Of a DNA stretch of 64,000 nt, positions 44,290 to 51,986 are shown one piece after another. The translations under genes were made by a program, and so were the position numbers. The first letter of the stretch is position 1. Each line of letters opens with the position of its first letter. This stretch comes from Tabrizicola sp. (GTDB lineage Bacteria > Pseudomonadota > Alphaproteobacteria > Rhodobacterales > Rhodobacteraceae), in NCBI RefSeq assembly GCF_030694085.1, contig NZ_JAUXZE010000046.1, positions 107,899 to 171,898 of the forward strand, read 5' to 3'. Below the pieces are notes generated by a model that saw only the letters and a program-made list of their open reading frames with translations, did not search any database and had not been told where the DNA came from.

Positions 44290-44363
44290 GTGTCCACGGT
44301 GGACAATCTCTGATGATCTATCCTTGTCAATGACTTGGTCGCGGGTGTTAGGGGTTTCTTAAC
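44290..44363 (-). repeat. 74-bp composite element with terminal palindrome, copy 2
   Basis: Read on the minus strand it is GTTAAGAAACCCCTAACAC (44363-44345), a 38-bp spacer containing CAAGTCATTGA, and TTGTCCACCGTGGACAC (44306-44290). It aligns without gaps to 15510-15583. Its palindrome directly follows the transglycosylase stop codon. Confidence 0.6.
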
Positions 44364-44380
44364 CCGCGACCCTTGCCTTT
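44337..44380 (+). terminator. terminator-like hairpin after the transglycosylase gene
   Basis: Perfect 10-bp arms GGTCGCGGGT (44337-44346) and ACCCGCGACC (44362-44371) enclose a 15-nt loop, followed by CTTGCCTTTT. It overlaps the start of the 74-bp element. The T-run is offset, so it is a probable rather than certain terminator. Confidence 0.6.
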
Positions 44381-44530
44381 TCCCGGGCCTTGTCTTCGGG
44401 TGGAGCGACGGGGCGTTGGGGGTGGATCGGGCGCGCCGGAGTCCGGCATCGCGCGGGTTGGGGCGGCTTTCGACGGGCGCGCGGGCGCGGGTGACAAGCT
44501 TGGACATTGGGGGTTTTCCACCCCCAAACC

Positions 44531-44573
44531 CCCGGAGGATATTTGTGCAAAGCTGAAAGGGTGATTGTCCGGT
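44531..44573. repeat. dispersed intergenic repeat, copy 2
   Basis: CCCGGAGGATATTT, TGAAAGGG and TTGTCCGG occur in the same order and near-equal spacing as at 40702-40747. A small CCCCC/GGGGG hairpin precedes it. It lies just beyond the rsmB stop. Confidence 0.5.
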
Positions 44574-45805
44574 CAGGCCGACTTGCGCAGGCAGGCGAGG
44601 AAGAAGCCGTCCATACCGCCCGTATCGGCCCAGTAGTCCGGGCGCAGGCGGAGGGCGCCTTCGGGGGTCCACCAGCCAGGGGCGACGCCGGCGAGGTCGC
44701 GGCGTTCGGCGGTCAGCGCCGGGTGGCGCGTGAGGGCCGCGGCGAGTTGGGCCTCGCCTTCCTCGGGGAGAAGCGAGCAGGTGGAGAAGACGAGGCGGCC
44801 GCCCGGTTTCAGCCAGGCAAGGGCGCGGTCGATCAGTTCGGATTGCAGGCGCGTCAGGGTTGCGAGTTCCGAGCCGTCCTTGACGAAGGGCAGGTCCGGG
44901 TGGCGGCGGATGGTGCCGGTCGCCGAACACGGGGCATCGAGGAGGATGGCGTCGAATTGTGCCTCGGGCTGCCAGTGCAGGGCGTCGGCGATGACGAGGG
45001 TTGCCGTCAGGCCAGTGCGGGCGAGGTTCGCCTGGACACGGGCCATGCGGGGGGCGGAGATGTCCAGCGCGGTCACCTCGGCCCCGGCAGCGGCGAGTTG
45101 CAGAGTCTTGCCGCCGGGTGCGGCGCAAAGATCAAGGATACGCTCGCCGGGTTGCGGTTGCAGGAGGTTCGCGGGGAGAGCGGCGGCGGCGTCCTGGACC
45201 CACCAGCCCCCCTCGGCGTAGCCCGGCAGGGTGGAAAGCTGGCCGGGGCTGCGGAGGCGGAGGCTGCCGGTGGGCAGAAGCTCGCCCTCGGGGTGCGGAA
45301 AGCCTGGGCGCAGGGTCAGGTCGAGCGGGGGCTCCTGGCCGTGGACCGTCTCGATCGCGGTGACGGTGTCGCGGCCAAAGGTATGGACAAGTGGTTGGCG
45401 GAGCCAGCGGGGCAGCTTCTGCGGCGGCAGGGTGACGGTCTCGGGCAGCGCGCGAAGGACGGCGTTCACCAGACCTGCGAGGTGGGCGGTGCGTTTGCCA
45501 CCCTGGCGGGTGATCTCGACCGCTGCATTGACGACACCGTGGGCGGGGGCACCTTCGGCGCGTTCGACCAGGGCGAGGCGGAGGGTGTTGCGGACGGTCA
45601 GCGGCGGAGCTTTGCGGAGGTGCTTGTCAAGGAGCTTGTCGGCGGGTTCCAGGTGGCGCAGGACCGTCTCGGCCAGCCGCAGCGCGCGGGCGCGGTCGGC
45701 GGGGGCGAGATCGCCGCCGGAGAAGTCCGACAGCATCCGGCCTTCGCCGAGGACGCCGTCCAGGATTGCCACTGCGGTGGCGCGCGCCACGACCCCTTCG
45801 GCCAT
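44573..45805 (-). CDS. rsmB: 16S rRNA (cytosine(967)-C5)-methyltransferase RsmB
   Basis: A 410-residue RsmB/Fmu-family enzyme. The N-terminal NusB-like helical domain (residues 1-140) includes ARALRLAETVLRHL. The C-terminal methyltransferase has SAM-binding LDLCAAPGGKTLQLAA, the motif IV catalytic region LLDAPCSATGTIRRHPD and the second Cys in VFSTCSLLPEEGE. It methylates C967 of 16S rRNA. It faces the DUF1674 gene divergently. Confidence 0.95.
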   Translation of the reverse strand: MAEGVVARATAVAILDGVLGEGRMLSDFSGGDLAPADRARALRLAETVLRHLEPADKLLDKHLRKAPPLTVRNTLRLALVERAEGAPAHGVVNAAVEITRQGGKRTAHLAGLVNAVLRALPETVTLPPQKLPRWLRQPLVHTFGRDTVTAIETVHGQEPPLDLTLRPGFPHPEGELLPTGSLRLRSPGQLSTLPGYAEGGWWVQDAAAALPANLLQPQPGERILDLCAAPGGKTLQLAAAGAEVTALDISAPRMARVQANLARTGLTATLVIADALHWQPEAQFDAILLDAPCSATGTIRRHPDLPFVKDGSELATLTRLQSELIDRALAWLKPGGRLVFSTCSLLPEEGEAQLAAALTRHPALTAERRDLAGVAPGWWTPEGALRLRPDYWADTGGMDGFFLACLRKSA

Positions 45806-45874
45806 TGCCGTCCCCTTGCTGGTTCGGGATGCGGGTTATATCAGGTTGGGGGGCCACACAAGGAAGGGTCGGAC

Positions 45875-46045
45875 ATGCACGATGATCTGCCACCCGCCGC
45901 GAAGCGGGCGCTGGCCGAGGCGGAAGCGCGGCGGAAGGCGGCTGCGGCCAATGAGCCGCTGCCGAAGGAGCTGGGGGGCCGGGAGGGACCGGAACCCGTG
46001 CGCTACGGCGACTGGGAGAAGAAGGGGCTGGCGGTCGATTTCTGA
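45875..46045 (+). CDS. DUF1674 / succinate dehydrogenase assembly factor 4-like protein
   Basis: A 56-residue protein. A Lys/Ala-rich helix is followed by KELGGREGPEPVRYGDWEKK and ends in VDF, the C-terminal signature of DUF1674. Mitochondrial Sdh8/SDHAF4 relatives help assemble flavinylated SdhA, so a chaperone-like role with succinate dehydrogenase is possible. The ATG is preceded by AAGGAAGG. No sdh genes are nearby. Confidence 0.85.
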   Translation: MHDDLPPAAKRALAEAEARRKAAAANEPLPKELGGREGPEPVRYGDWEKKGLAVDF

Positions 46046-46313
46046 TCGTTGGAGCGGGGGTGTTCCTCGTGCGACATCGTCTTCTTGTCGCCTGTCCACA
46101 CTGGTCGGTTTCGGGTTGCCTTTTGCAGTCAAGGGTTTGGTTGTGGACGTTAAGGATCTGGCAAGGTCTGGCCAAGGGGACGGCTGCAAATCGCTGCCCC
46201 TTGGGGACGCCAGAGGGTCGGGCGGTGTTTCCCGGTTGTGCGGGAGGCCCCGGCGCGGGGCCGGGCCGGGAAGGCCCTGGATCGCTGGCCCTTTGTAGAT
46301 GGAAGGGCCGACG
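46046..46313 (+). ncRNA. candidate structured non-coding region
   Basis: A 268-bp gap without a convincing gene but with several strong inverted repeats. GTCCACA/TGTGGAC is at 46094 and 46142; CCAAGGGG/CCCCTTGG at 46172 and 46197; TTCCCGG/CCGGGAA (46229, 46266) encloses GGCCCCG-GCG-CGGGGCC. A final AAGGCC/GGCCCTT hairpin lies near 46271-46293. The arrangement could be an RNA of about 200 nt on either strand. It does not match tRNA, tmRNA, RNase P or SRP RNA signatures that I know, and no promoter is clear. Confidence 0.25.
46061..46092. repeat. dispersed stem-loop repeat, single-arm copy E
   Basis: TTCCTCGTGCGACATCGTCT matches the left arm of copy D and the complement of the right arms of copies A-C. 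No partner arm is nearby, so it looks like a decayed or half element. Confidence 0.5.
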
Positions 46314-46730
46314 TCAGCCGGTCGGGTCCAGCGGATCGGCGCCGTAATCGGAGTCACTGACCAGGTCCAGCCAGTCGACGCTGCGGCCGTCCTGGACCTC
46401 GTGGATGGCAATATGGGACATGCCGTGGTCGGGGGCAGCGCCGTGCCAGTGTCGTTCACCGGGCGCAAAGGTCACCACGTCGCCGGGGCGGATGACCTGG
46501 ACCGGGCCGCCTTCGGACTGACAGCGGCCAAGGCCCGCCGTCACGATCAGAGTCTGGCCGAGGGGGTGCGTGTGCCAGGCGGTGCGGGCGCCGGGGTCGA
46601 AGGTCACCAGCGCGCCCTGCACCCGGTCGGGCGCATCTGGGTTGAAGAGCGGGTCGATCCGCACTTGTCCGGTGAACCAGTCGGCAGAACCGGAGCGGGA
46701 AGGGGCGTGGCCTGGGGGGTGAATCTTCAT
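46314..46730 (-). CDS. cupin domain-containing protein
   Basis: A 138-residue single-domain cupin. Motif 1 is represented by TAWHTHPLGQTLIV (His pair plus Gln) and motif 2 by PGDVVTFAPGERHWHGAA. The spacing suggests a metal-binding barrel like that of small cupins related to the (R)-mandelonitrile-lyase and carboxymuconolactone-decarboxylase-associated group. The reaction is unknown. The ATG at 46730 follows GGGAGACG. Confidence 0.88.
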   Translation of the reverse strand: MKIHPPGHAPSRSGSADWFTGQVRIDPLFNPDAPDRVQGALVTFDPGARTAWHTHPLGQTLIVTAGLGRCQSEGGPVQVIRPGDVVTFAPGERHWHGAAPDHGMSHIAIHEVQDGRSVDWLDLVSDSDYGADPLDPTG

Positions 46731-46808
46731 GCACGTCTCCCGGACTGCGATATGTTGCAAGCAGCCTAGCAGGGTTTCGGGCCGGGTCACCGTCGGTTCT
46801 GCGGCAGA

Positions 46809-46900
46809 GGCTGCTCCTCGTGCGACCTCGTCTTCTCGTCGCAGGGTCGCCCTTGGTGGACCCGCAGCGAGGAGGGACGCAGTCCACGACGAGCGGAGCC
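46809..46900. repeat. dispersed long stem-loop repeat, copy D
   Basis: The left part GCTCCTCGTGCGACCTCGTC pairs with the right part GACGCAGTCCACGACGAGCG, with GGTC/GACC and GGCT/AGCC at the ends of the arms. It lies between two minus-strand genes and overlaps the stop region of the exported-protein gene at 46900. Confidence 0.65.
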
Positions 46901-47259
46901 TAGCGCAGGCGGAAGGTCGCGCTGTCGCCCTTGCCCTGATCGACGGTGAAGCGCAGCTTCTGAACGCCGTCAGCTTCGACCAACTGGCAGTTGTAGCTTA
47001 TGGGGGTGCCGCTCCAGTCCATCTCGCGGCAGAAGTAACCGTCTTTCCAGGACCAGTTTCCGGTGATCTTCCAGCCCAAGGCCGATCCGTCGATGCGACC
47101 GTCGGGCAGGACGTTGAGCGACAGGTTGTAAAGGCCGATCCTGAGTTCGCGGTCTTGGACGATGTCGAGGAAGCGGTTCTTGTCCTTCACTGGCGTGAAG
47201 CCTTCGGCAGCGGCAGCAGACGGCAGCGCGAACATGAGCGCAATGCACAGGCGAAGCAT
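46900..47259 (-). CDS. small exported protein of unknown function
   Basis: A 119-residue protein with a signal peptide (MLRLCIALMFALPSAAAA) and a beta-rich mature domain (LRIGLYNLSLNVLPDGRIDG, GNWSWKDGYFCREMDW). Two mature Cys residues (YFCREM and YNCQLV) probably pair. The short barrel-like pattern resembles lipocalin-like or dehydrogenase-associated periplasmic proteins, but no family is assigned. The ATG at 47259 follows GGAGAG. It lies downstream of dapB in the same direction. Confidence 0.78.
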   Translation of the reverse strand: MLRLCIALMFALPSAAAAEGFTPVKDKNRFLDIVQDRELRIGLYNLSLNVLPDGRIDGSALGWKITGNWSWKDGYFCREMDWSGTPISYNCQLVEADGVQKLRFTVDQGKGDSATFRLR

Positions 47260-47319
47260 GGCATCTCTCCAGATCCAACTGGGAAAGTATACGCCACGAG
47301 TGCCGAGTCGGATCAATCG

Positions 47320-48129
47320 TCAGATGCCGAGGACATCCATCATGTCGTAGTGGCCGGGCTTCTGGCCCTGGCCCCAGACGGCGGCCCGCAGCGCGCCACG
47401 GGCGAAGATGGCGCGGTCGGTTGCGATGTGGCGGAGGATGACGCGTTCGCCCTCGCCCGCGAAGATCACGTCATGTTCGCCGACGATGTCGCCGCCGCGG
47501 ATGGCAGAGAAGCCGATGGACCCCCTGGCGCGCGCGCCGGTTATGCCGTCGCGGCCCGAGACCTTGGTATCGTCGAGGCTGACGCCCCGGCCCTCGGCGG
47601 CGGCGGCACCCAGCATCAGGGCGGTTCCCGAGGGGGCGTCGACCTTCATGCGGTGGTGGGCCTCGACGATCTCGATATCCCAGTCGGCGTCAAGGGCGGC
47701 GGCGACCTTCTGGGTCATGCGGACCAGAAGGTTCAGGCCAAGCGACATGTTGCCCGCGCGGATGATGGTGGCGTGGCGGGCGGCGGCGTCGATCCGGGCG
47801 ATGTGGTCCGGTTCCAGGCCGGTGGTGCCGATGACGTGGACGGCGCGGGCCTGGGCGGCAAGGGCGGCGAACTCGACCGAGGCGGCGGGTGAGGTGAAGT
47901 CGACGACGGCCTGGGCCTTGGCGAAGGCTTCCAGCGCGTCGTCGGTGACCTTGACGCCGATCGGAGAGCCGCCCATCGCGTCGCCCACGTCACGGCCGAT
48001 CCAGGGGTGGCCGGAGCGTTCGACGCAAGCGACGAGGTGCAGCTTGTCGGAAGCTTGTGCCAGACGGATCAACGTCTGACCCATCCGCCCCGAGGCGCCA
48101 GTGACCACCAGTCCCGGACCATTGCTCAT
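47320..48129 (-). CDS. dapB: 4-hydroxy-tetrahydrodipicolinate reductase
   Basis: A 269-residue DapB. It has N-terminal NAD(P)H-binding [36 protein letters not shown], then the catalytic His and Lys in [16 protein letters not shown] and the C-terminal [14 protein letters not shown]. It reduces hydroxytetrahydrodipicolinate, the branch-point step before DapD. It is divergent from the rbfA operon. Confidence 0.97.
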   Translation of the reverse strand: MSNGPGLVVTGASGRMGQTLIRLAQASDKLHLVACVERSGHPWIGRDVGDAMGGSPIGVKVTDDALEAFAKAQAVVDFTSPAASVEFAALAAQARAVHVIGTTGLEPDHIARIDAAARHATIIRAGNMSLGLNLLVRMTQKVAAALDADWDIEIVEAHHRMKVDAPSGTALMLGAAAAEGRGVSLDDTKVSGRDGITGARARGSIGFSAIRGGDIVGEHDVIFAGEGERVILRHIATDRAIFARGALRAAVWGQGQKPGHYDMMDVLGI

Positions 48130-48225
48130 GCTTCACCCCCTGCCTTTGGCCCTTCCCTAGCCGGTTCCCGCAGGCGTGAGAAGCCCGGCGTTGCGGGCGC
48201 GTGCGAAACGGCATAAAGGGGCGGA

Positions 48226-48639
48226 ATGTCGAACAAGCGCTTCAATACCGGGTCCGGGCCGTCGCAACGCCAGCTTCGCGTGGGGGAACTGATCCGCCGC
48301 ACACTGGCCGATGTGCTGAACCGGGCCGAGATCCATGACCCCGAGCTGAACGCCATGTCGATCACGGTGGGCGAGGTGTCGTGCTCGCCCGACCTGAAGG
48401 TGGCGACGGTCTATGTGATGCCGCTGATGGGGTCGGTTCCGGTGCAGGACGCGATCACGGCGCTGGCGCGCAACAAGGCCGAGCTTCGGCACCGGATCGC
48501 CAGCGAACTGACGCTGAAATACGCGCCCGACCTGCGGTTTCGCGCCGACGAGACCTTCGACCGGCTGGACGAAACCCGGCGCCTGTTTTCGGACCCCGCG
48601 GTGCAGCGCGATCTTGGCGCGGCGGACGACGAGGAATGA
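48226..48639 (+). CDS. rbfA: 30S ribosome-binding factor A
   Basis: A 137-residue KH-like protein needed for 30S maturation and cold adaptation. It has RQLRVGELIRRTLADVL, the variant KH loop region and LRHRIASELTLKYAPDLRF. The TGA overlaps the next gene's ATG (ATGA). The rbfA-truB linkage is classic; here a DUF2233 gene is inserted between them. Confidence 0.95.
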   Translation: MSNKRFNTGSGPSQRQLRVGELIRRTLADVLNRAEIHDPELNAMSITVGEVSCSPDLKVATVYVMPLMGSVPVQDAITALARNKAELRHRIASELTLKYAPDLRFRADETFDRLDETRRLFSDPAVQRDLGAADDEE

Positions 48640-49358
48640 GGCTTCTGGCCTGGGCCTTCCTGCTGGCGCCGGTGGCGGCGGAGGCAGCCGATTGCCGGGA
48701 CACCAGCTTTGAAGGCGCGTCATACACCCTGTGCGACGTGACGCTGGGCGAGGACCTGCGGCTGTTCCATTCCGGGTCGGACGGGGCCTATGGCAGTTTC
48801 CGCCGCGTGAACGAGGCACTCGAGGCCACGGGCACGACGCTTGGCTTCGCGATGAACGCCGGGATGTATCACCGCGATCTCGCTCCGGTGGGGCTGTATG
48901 TCGAGGACGGGGTCGAAAAGTCGGCCATCGTCACCAGCGACGGGCCGGGAAACTTTGGCCTGTTGCCGAACGGGGTGTTCTGTATCGGAGATGGGTTCCG
49001 GGTGATCGAAAGCCGGACCTTCAAGCGGGACCGGCCCGAGTGCCGCTATGCGACGCAGTCCGGGCCGATGCTGGTGATCGACGGCCAGCTGCACCCCAAG
49101 CTGCTGCCTGGCAGCGACAGCACCTATATCCGCAATGGCGTGGGGGTTTCGGAGGACGGCACGCGGGCCGTGTTCGCGATTTCCAACGATGCGGTGAATT
49201 TCCATTCCTTCGCGCGGCTCTTCCGCGATGAGCTGGGGCTATTCGAGGCGCTTTACTTCGACGGCAATATCTCGCGGCTGTATGCGCCTTCGCTTGACCG
49301 GCATGACGGAGGGTTCCCGATGGGGCCGATTGTCGGCACCGTGGTTCCGAAGGGATAA
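48636..49358 (+). CDS. phosphodiester glycosidase family protein (DUF2233/NAGPA-like)
   Basis: A 240-residue exported protein. A signal peptide (MRLLAWAFLLAPVAAEA) is followed by a NAGPA-type domain: GFAMNAGMYHRDLAPVGLYV, PNGVFCIGDGF, QSGPMLVIDGQLHPKL and LYFDGNISRLY, motifs shared with N-acetylglucosamine-1-phosphodiester alpha-N-acetylglucosaminidase relatives. It is likely a periplasmic glycan or phosphodiester hydrolase. It is co-translated with rbfA (ATGA overlap) and 3 bp from truB. Confidence 0.9.
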   Translation: MRLLAWAFLLAPVAAEAADCRDTSFEGASYTLCDVTLGEDLRLFHSGSDGAYGSFRRVNEALEATGTTLGFAMNAGMYHRDLAPVGLYVEDGVEKSAIVTSDGPGNFGLLPNGVFCIGDGFRVIESRTFKRDRPECRYATQSGPMLVIDGQLHPKLLPGSDSTYIRNGVGVSEDGTRAVFAISNDAVNFHSFARLFRDELGLFEALYFDGNISRLYAPSLDRHDGGFPMGPIVGTVVPKG

Positions 49359-49361
49359 GGC

Positions 49362-50264
49362 ATGGGGCGCGTGAAGAAGGGCCGGGCGGTTTCGGGCTGG
49401 CTGATCGTGGACAAGCCCGCCGGGCTGACCTCGACGGCGGTGGTCAACAAGGTGAAGTGGGCATTTGGGGCGCAGAAGGCGGGCCATGCGGGGACGCTGG
49501 ACCCGGATGCGACGGGCGTGCTGGCGGTGGCCCTGGGAGAGGCCACGAAGACGATCCCCTACATCACCGACGCGCTGAAGTGCTACCGCTTCCGGGTGGT
49601 ATTGGGCGCGGCGACGGATACCGACGATGCCTCGGGTGCGGTGATTGCGACGTCGGCTGTGCGGCCGACCGATGATCAGATCGAGGCGGCGCTGGGGGCG
49701 TTTCGGGGGAATATCCAGCAGGTGCCGCCACAGTATTCCGCCGTGAAGGTGGACGGCGACCGCGCCTATGATCTTGCGCGCGAGGGCGAGGCGATGGACC
49801 TGGCCGCCCGGCCCTTGTGGGTGGAAAGCCTGCTGGTTTTGGGTCGCCCGGATGCCGACCATGTCGACCTGGAGATGGTCTGCGGCAAGGGCGGCTATGT
49901 GCGGTCGATCGCGCGGGACCTGGGGCAGGCCCTGGGATGTCTGGGGCATGTCGAATGGCTGCGGCGGACGTGGTCGGGGCCGTTCGAGGCCGAGGACGGC
50001 GTGACCCTGGCGACCATCGACGCCGAGGCGAAGACCGATGCGCTGGATGCGCACCTTCTGCCGCTGGAGTTGGGGTTGCAGGACCTGCCCGAGTTCACCG
50101 CAACGCCTGAAGGCGCGGCGCGGCTGCGGAACGGCAATCCGGGGCAGGTGATCGGTCACGCCGACTGGGGCACCGAGGGCTGGGCCAGTCTGGATGGGCT
50201 GGCGGTGGCCGTGGGGCACTACCGGGGCGGAGAGTTGCACCCGAGCCGGGTGTTCAATCGCTGA
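49362..50264 (+). CDS. truB: tRNA pseudouridine(55) synthase TruB
   Basis: A 300-residue TruB. The catalytic Asp is in [43 protein letters not shown] and the C-terminal PUA-like segment (PGQVIGH) fit the family. It makes pseudouridine 55 in the T-loop of all tRNAs. It is the last gene of the rbfA-DUF2233-truB operon. Confidence 0.96.
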   Translation: MGRVKKGRAVSGWLIVDKPAGLTSTAVVNKVKWAFGAQKAGHAGTLDPDATGVLAVALGEATKTIPYITDALKCYRFRVVLGAATDTDDASGAVIATSAVRPTDDQIEAALGAFRGNIQQVPPQYSAVKVDGDRAYDLAREGEAMDLAARPLWVESLLVLGRPDADHVDLEMVCGKGGYVRSIARDLGQALGCLGHVEWLRRTWSGPFEAEDGVTLATIDAEAKTDALDAHLLPLELGLQDLPEFTATPEGAARLRNGNPGQVIGHADWGTEGWASLDGLAVAVGHYRGGELHPSRVFNR

Positions 50265-50279
50265 ACAGCGGGGCCGCCA

Positions 50280-50879
50280 TCAGCCGCCCTGTGCCAGGCT
50301 CTCCATGACTCGCCAGGGGTGCGGCGGTCGACGGTCTGTGCTGTCGAATTGAAACCAGCATCCACCGCCGCCGGGACCCTGGTCATGGCTGCGGTCAATC
50401 TTCTTGCCGGTCAAGGCGCAAAAGAGCAAGGTGCCGACCCCGCCATGTCCGACGAAAAGCACGTCCCCCCCGACGCCATCGCTTAGACACAGTTCGACTT
50501 CAGACACGATCCGCCGCTGGGCGTCATGTGCGGTTTCCCACCCCAGGATACTTAGGGACGGATTGGCGAAGAACGCATCGGCGACTTTCTCGAATTCCTC
50601 CGGCGGCAGGAAGCCAGTGGAACTGCGATCATTCTCATGCATCAGCGGGCGAATTTCCAGGCTGACCCCGAGGGCCGTCGCAAGCGGGCCAGCCGTCTCC
50701 AGCGCCTTTCTTTCAGCGCTGCTGATGACCCTTTTCGTCGCGGAAAGTGACCCCAGCTGTTTGGCAAGGGCGGTCACGCGGGCAGTCCCGACACTGTTCA
50801 GCGGCCAGTCGGTGATTTCCCTTGAAGGGTCGATCAGGACCTGCGGATGCGTCAGGTAGCGAACAGTCTTAGTCATCAT
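50280..50879 (-). CDS. histidine phosphatase superfamily protein (atypical N-terminal motif)
   Basis: A 199-residue protein of the branch-1 histidine phosphatase fold. The usual RHGE motif is replaced by RYLTHPQVL, in which the His is the presumed phosphate acceptor; the second catalytic His is in VLFVGHGGVGTLL, and SSAERKALETA is the helix following the phosphate pocket. The substrate is unknown. ATG at 50879 (or 50876) follows GAAGG. It is convergent with truB. Confidence 0.82.
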   Translation of the reverse strand: MMTKTVRYLTHPQVLIDPSREITDWPLNSVGTARVTALAKQLGSLSATKRVISSAERKALETAGPLATALGVSLEIRPLMHENDRSSTGFLPPEEFEKVADAFFANPSLSILGWETAHDAQRRIVSEVELCLSDGVGGDVLFVGHGGVGTLLFCALTGKKIDRSHDQGPGGGGCWFQFDSTDRRPPHPWRVMESLAQGG

Positions 50880-50994
50880 CGCCTTCGTCAAAAGAAGCCT
50901 GATGGTCTGCAATGTAGCCGAGACCGGCGATCCACCAAAGGGCTGCAACCCTCCGAGGGTGTAGCAGATACAGCACGAAGCCCCCTGAAACAGA

Positions 50995-51024
50995 AAAGGC
51001 CCCGCGTCGCCGCAGGGCCTTTCC
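50995..51024 (-). terminator. Rho-independent terminator of rpmI-rplT
   Basis: On the minus strand GGAAAGGCCC, a loop region and GGGGCCTTTTC form a hairpin ending in TTTT, about 20 bp after the rplT stop. Confidence 0.8.
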
Positions 51025-51044
51025 CTAGTCTTGGACCGGACCGA

Positions 51045-51407
51045 TCAGGCCAGAGCGGCCTTGGCTTGGCCGGCGATGGCGTTGAACGCCTCGGGCTCGT
51101 GAACGGCGAGGTCGGCGAGGACCTTGCGGTCAACCTCGATGCCGGCTTTCGACAGGCCGTTGATCAGACGCGAGTAGGTCATTTCGGCGTCGAACAGGCG
51201 AACGGCAGCGTTGATCCGCTGGATCCACAGCGCGCGGAACTGGCGCTTGCGGACCTTGCGGTCGCGGGTGGCGTACTGCTGGGCCTTGTCGACGGCCTGA
51301 GTGGCGGTGCGGAAGTTCGTGGAGCGGGCGGCGTAGTAGCCAGCCGCAGCCTTGATGACCTTCTTGTGACGGGCGTGCGTCACCTTGCCGGATTTAACGC
51401 GGGACAT
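51045..51407 (-). CDS. rplT: 50S ribosomal protein L20
   Basis: A 120-residue L20. It has the basic N-terminal extension ([19 protein letters not shown]), the [21 protein letters not shown] signature and the globular C-terminus. It is needed for early 50S assembly. It follows rpmI by 12 bp, the standard rpmI-rplT pair; infC is not adjacent in this window. Confidence 0.98.
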   Translation of the reverse strand: MSRVKSGKVTHARHKKVIKAAAGYYAARSTNFRTATQAVDKAQQYATRDRKVRKRQFRALWIQRINAAVRLFDAEMTYSRLINGLSKAGIEVDRKVLADLAVHEPEAFNAIAGQAKAALA

Positions 51408-51419
51408 CTGGTGCTCTCC

Positions 51420-51620
51420 TTACCGGTCGTAGGGCATGTATTTCTTGACGATCTTCGCATCGCTGTCGTTCAGGATCATGGTCCCGGCCGAGTTGCGGAC
51501 GAATTTCGCCGTGCGTTTGATCATGCCGTGGCGCTTGCCGGCAGGACCGGCCTTCACCCGACCGGAGGCCGTGAAGCTGAAACGCTTCTTCGCCGCCGAC
51601 TTGGTCTTCATCTTGGGCAT
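51420..51620 (-). CDS. rpmI: 50S ribosomal protein L35
   Basis: A 66-residue L35 with the diagnostic start [20 protein letters not shown], then GKRHGM and the end KKYMPYDR. The ATG at 51620 gives the family N-terminus and rejects a 33-residue upstream extension. A promoter-like pair lies about 75 bp upstream. Confidence 0.97.
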   Translation of the reverse strand: MPKMKTKSAAKKRFSFTASGRVKAGPAGKRHGMIKRTAKFVRNSAGTMILNDSDAKIVKKYMPYDR

Positions 51621-51690
51621 TTCCATCTCCGTGGTTTCAGGCACGACTCGGCATGCCACTGTGGCCGGCCGTGCGGGTAATCGAGCGGTT

Positions 51691-51719
51691 CCTATAGGGG
51701 GAGGCCGGTCAAGGTGCAA
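51691..51719 (-). promoter_or_regulatory. promoter of rpmI-rplT
   Basis: On the minus strand TTGCAC (51719-51714) and TATAGG (51696-51691) are separated by 17 bp, placing transcription start about 65 bp before the rpmI ATG. Confidence 0.55.
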
Positions 51720-51728
51720 GGGGCAACG

Positions 51729-51953
51729 TCAGTCGAAGAAACCGATGAGGACGTTGATCATTACGCCGGGCACCTCCCGGAAGGCGTAGCCGCCGGGATG
51801 GGTGGTCAGGGCGTAGAGGATCAACGCCCCCGCCCCGATGAACAGGATGGCCCCCAGCCGCGGGGCGCGGCTTTCGACCCAGGCCGACAGCAAGGACGGG
51901 ACCGACAGGACCAGAAGCAGGATGCCAACGGTCAGTGCGAGATCAGTATCCAT
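51729..51953 (-). CDS. small membrane protein of unknown function
   Basis: A 74-residue protein with two hydrophobic segments (about residues 5-25 and 33-50, LGAILFIGAGALILYALTT) and a short C-terminal hydrophobic stretch. It is located between pyk and rpmI in the same direction, 33 bp after pyk, and has a clean ATG. The family is not recognised; position and composition support a real gene. Confidence 0.72.
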   Translation of the reverse strand: MDTDLALTVGILLLVLSVPSLLSAWVESRAPRLGAILFIGAGALILYALTTHPGGYAFREVPGVMINVLIGFFD

Positions 51954-51986
51954 GACGCCCCGCCATTACGCCCAAGCACGCGAAGC

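Noticed and set aside
46171..46260. possible selenocysteine tRNA or other tRNA in the rsmB-dapB gap (prompted by CTGCAAATC and the selD gene)
   Set aside because: No complementary anticodon stem, no GTTCGA T-loop and no acceptor pairing; kept only as a generic structured region.
45836..46468. 210-codon minus-strand frame across the structured gap and the DUF1674 gene
   Set aside because: Pro/Arg/Thr-rich with no motif and antisense to the conserved DUF1674 C-terminus.
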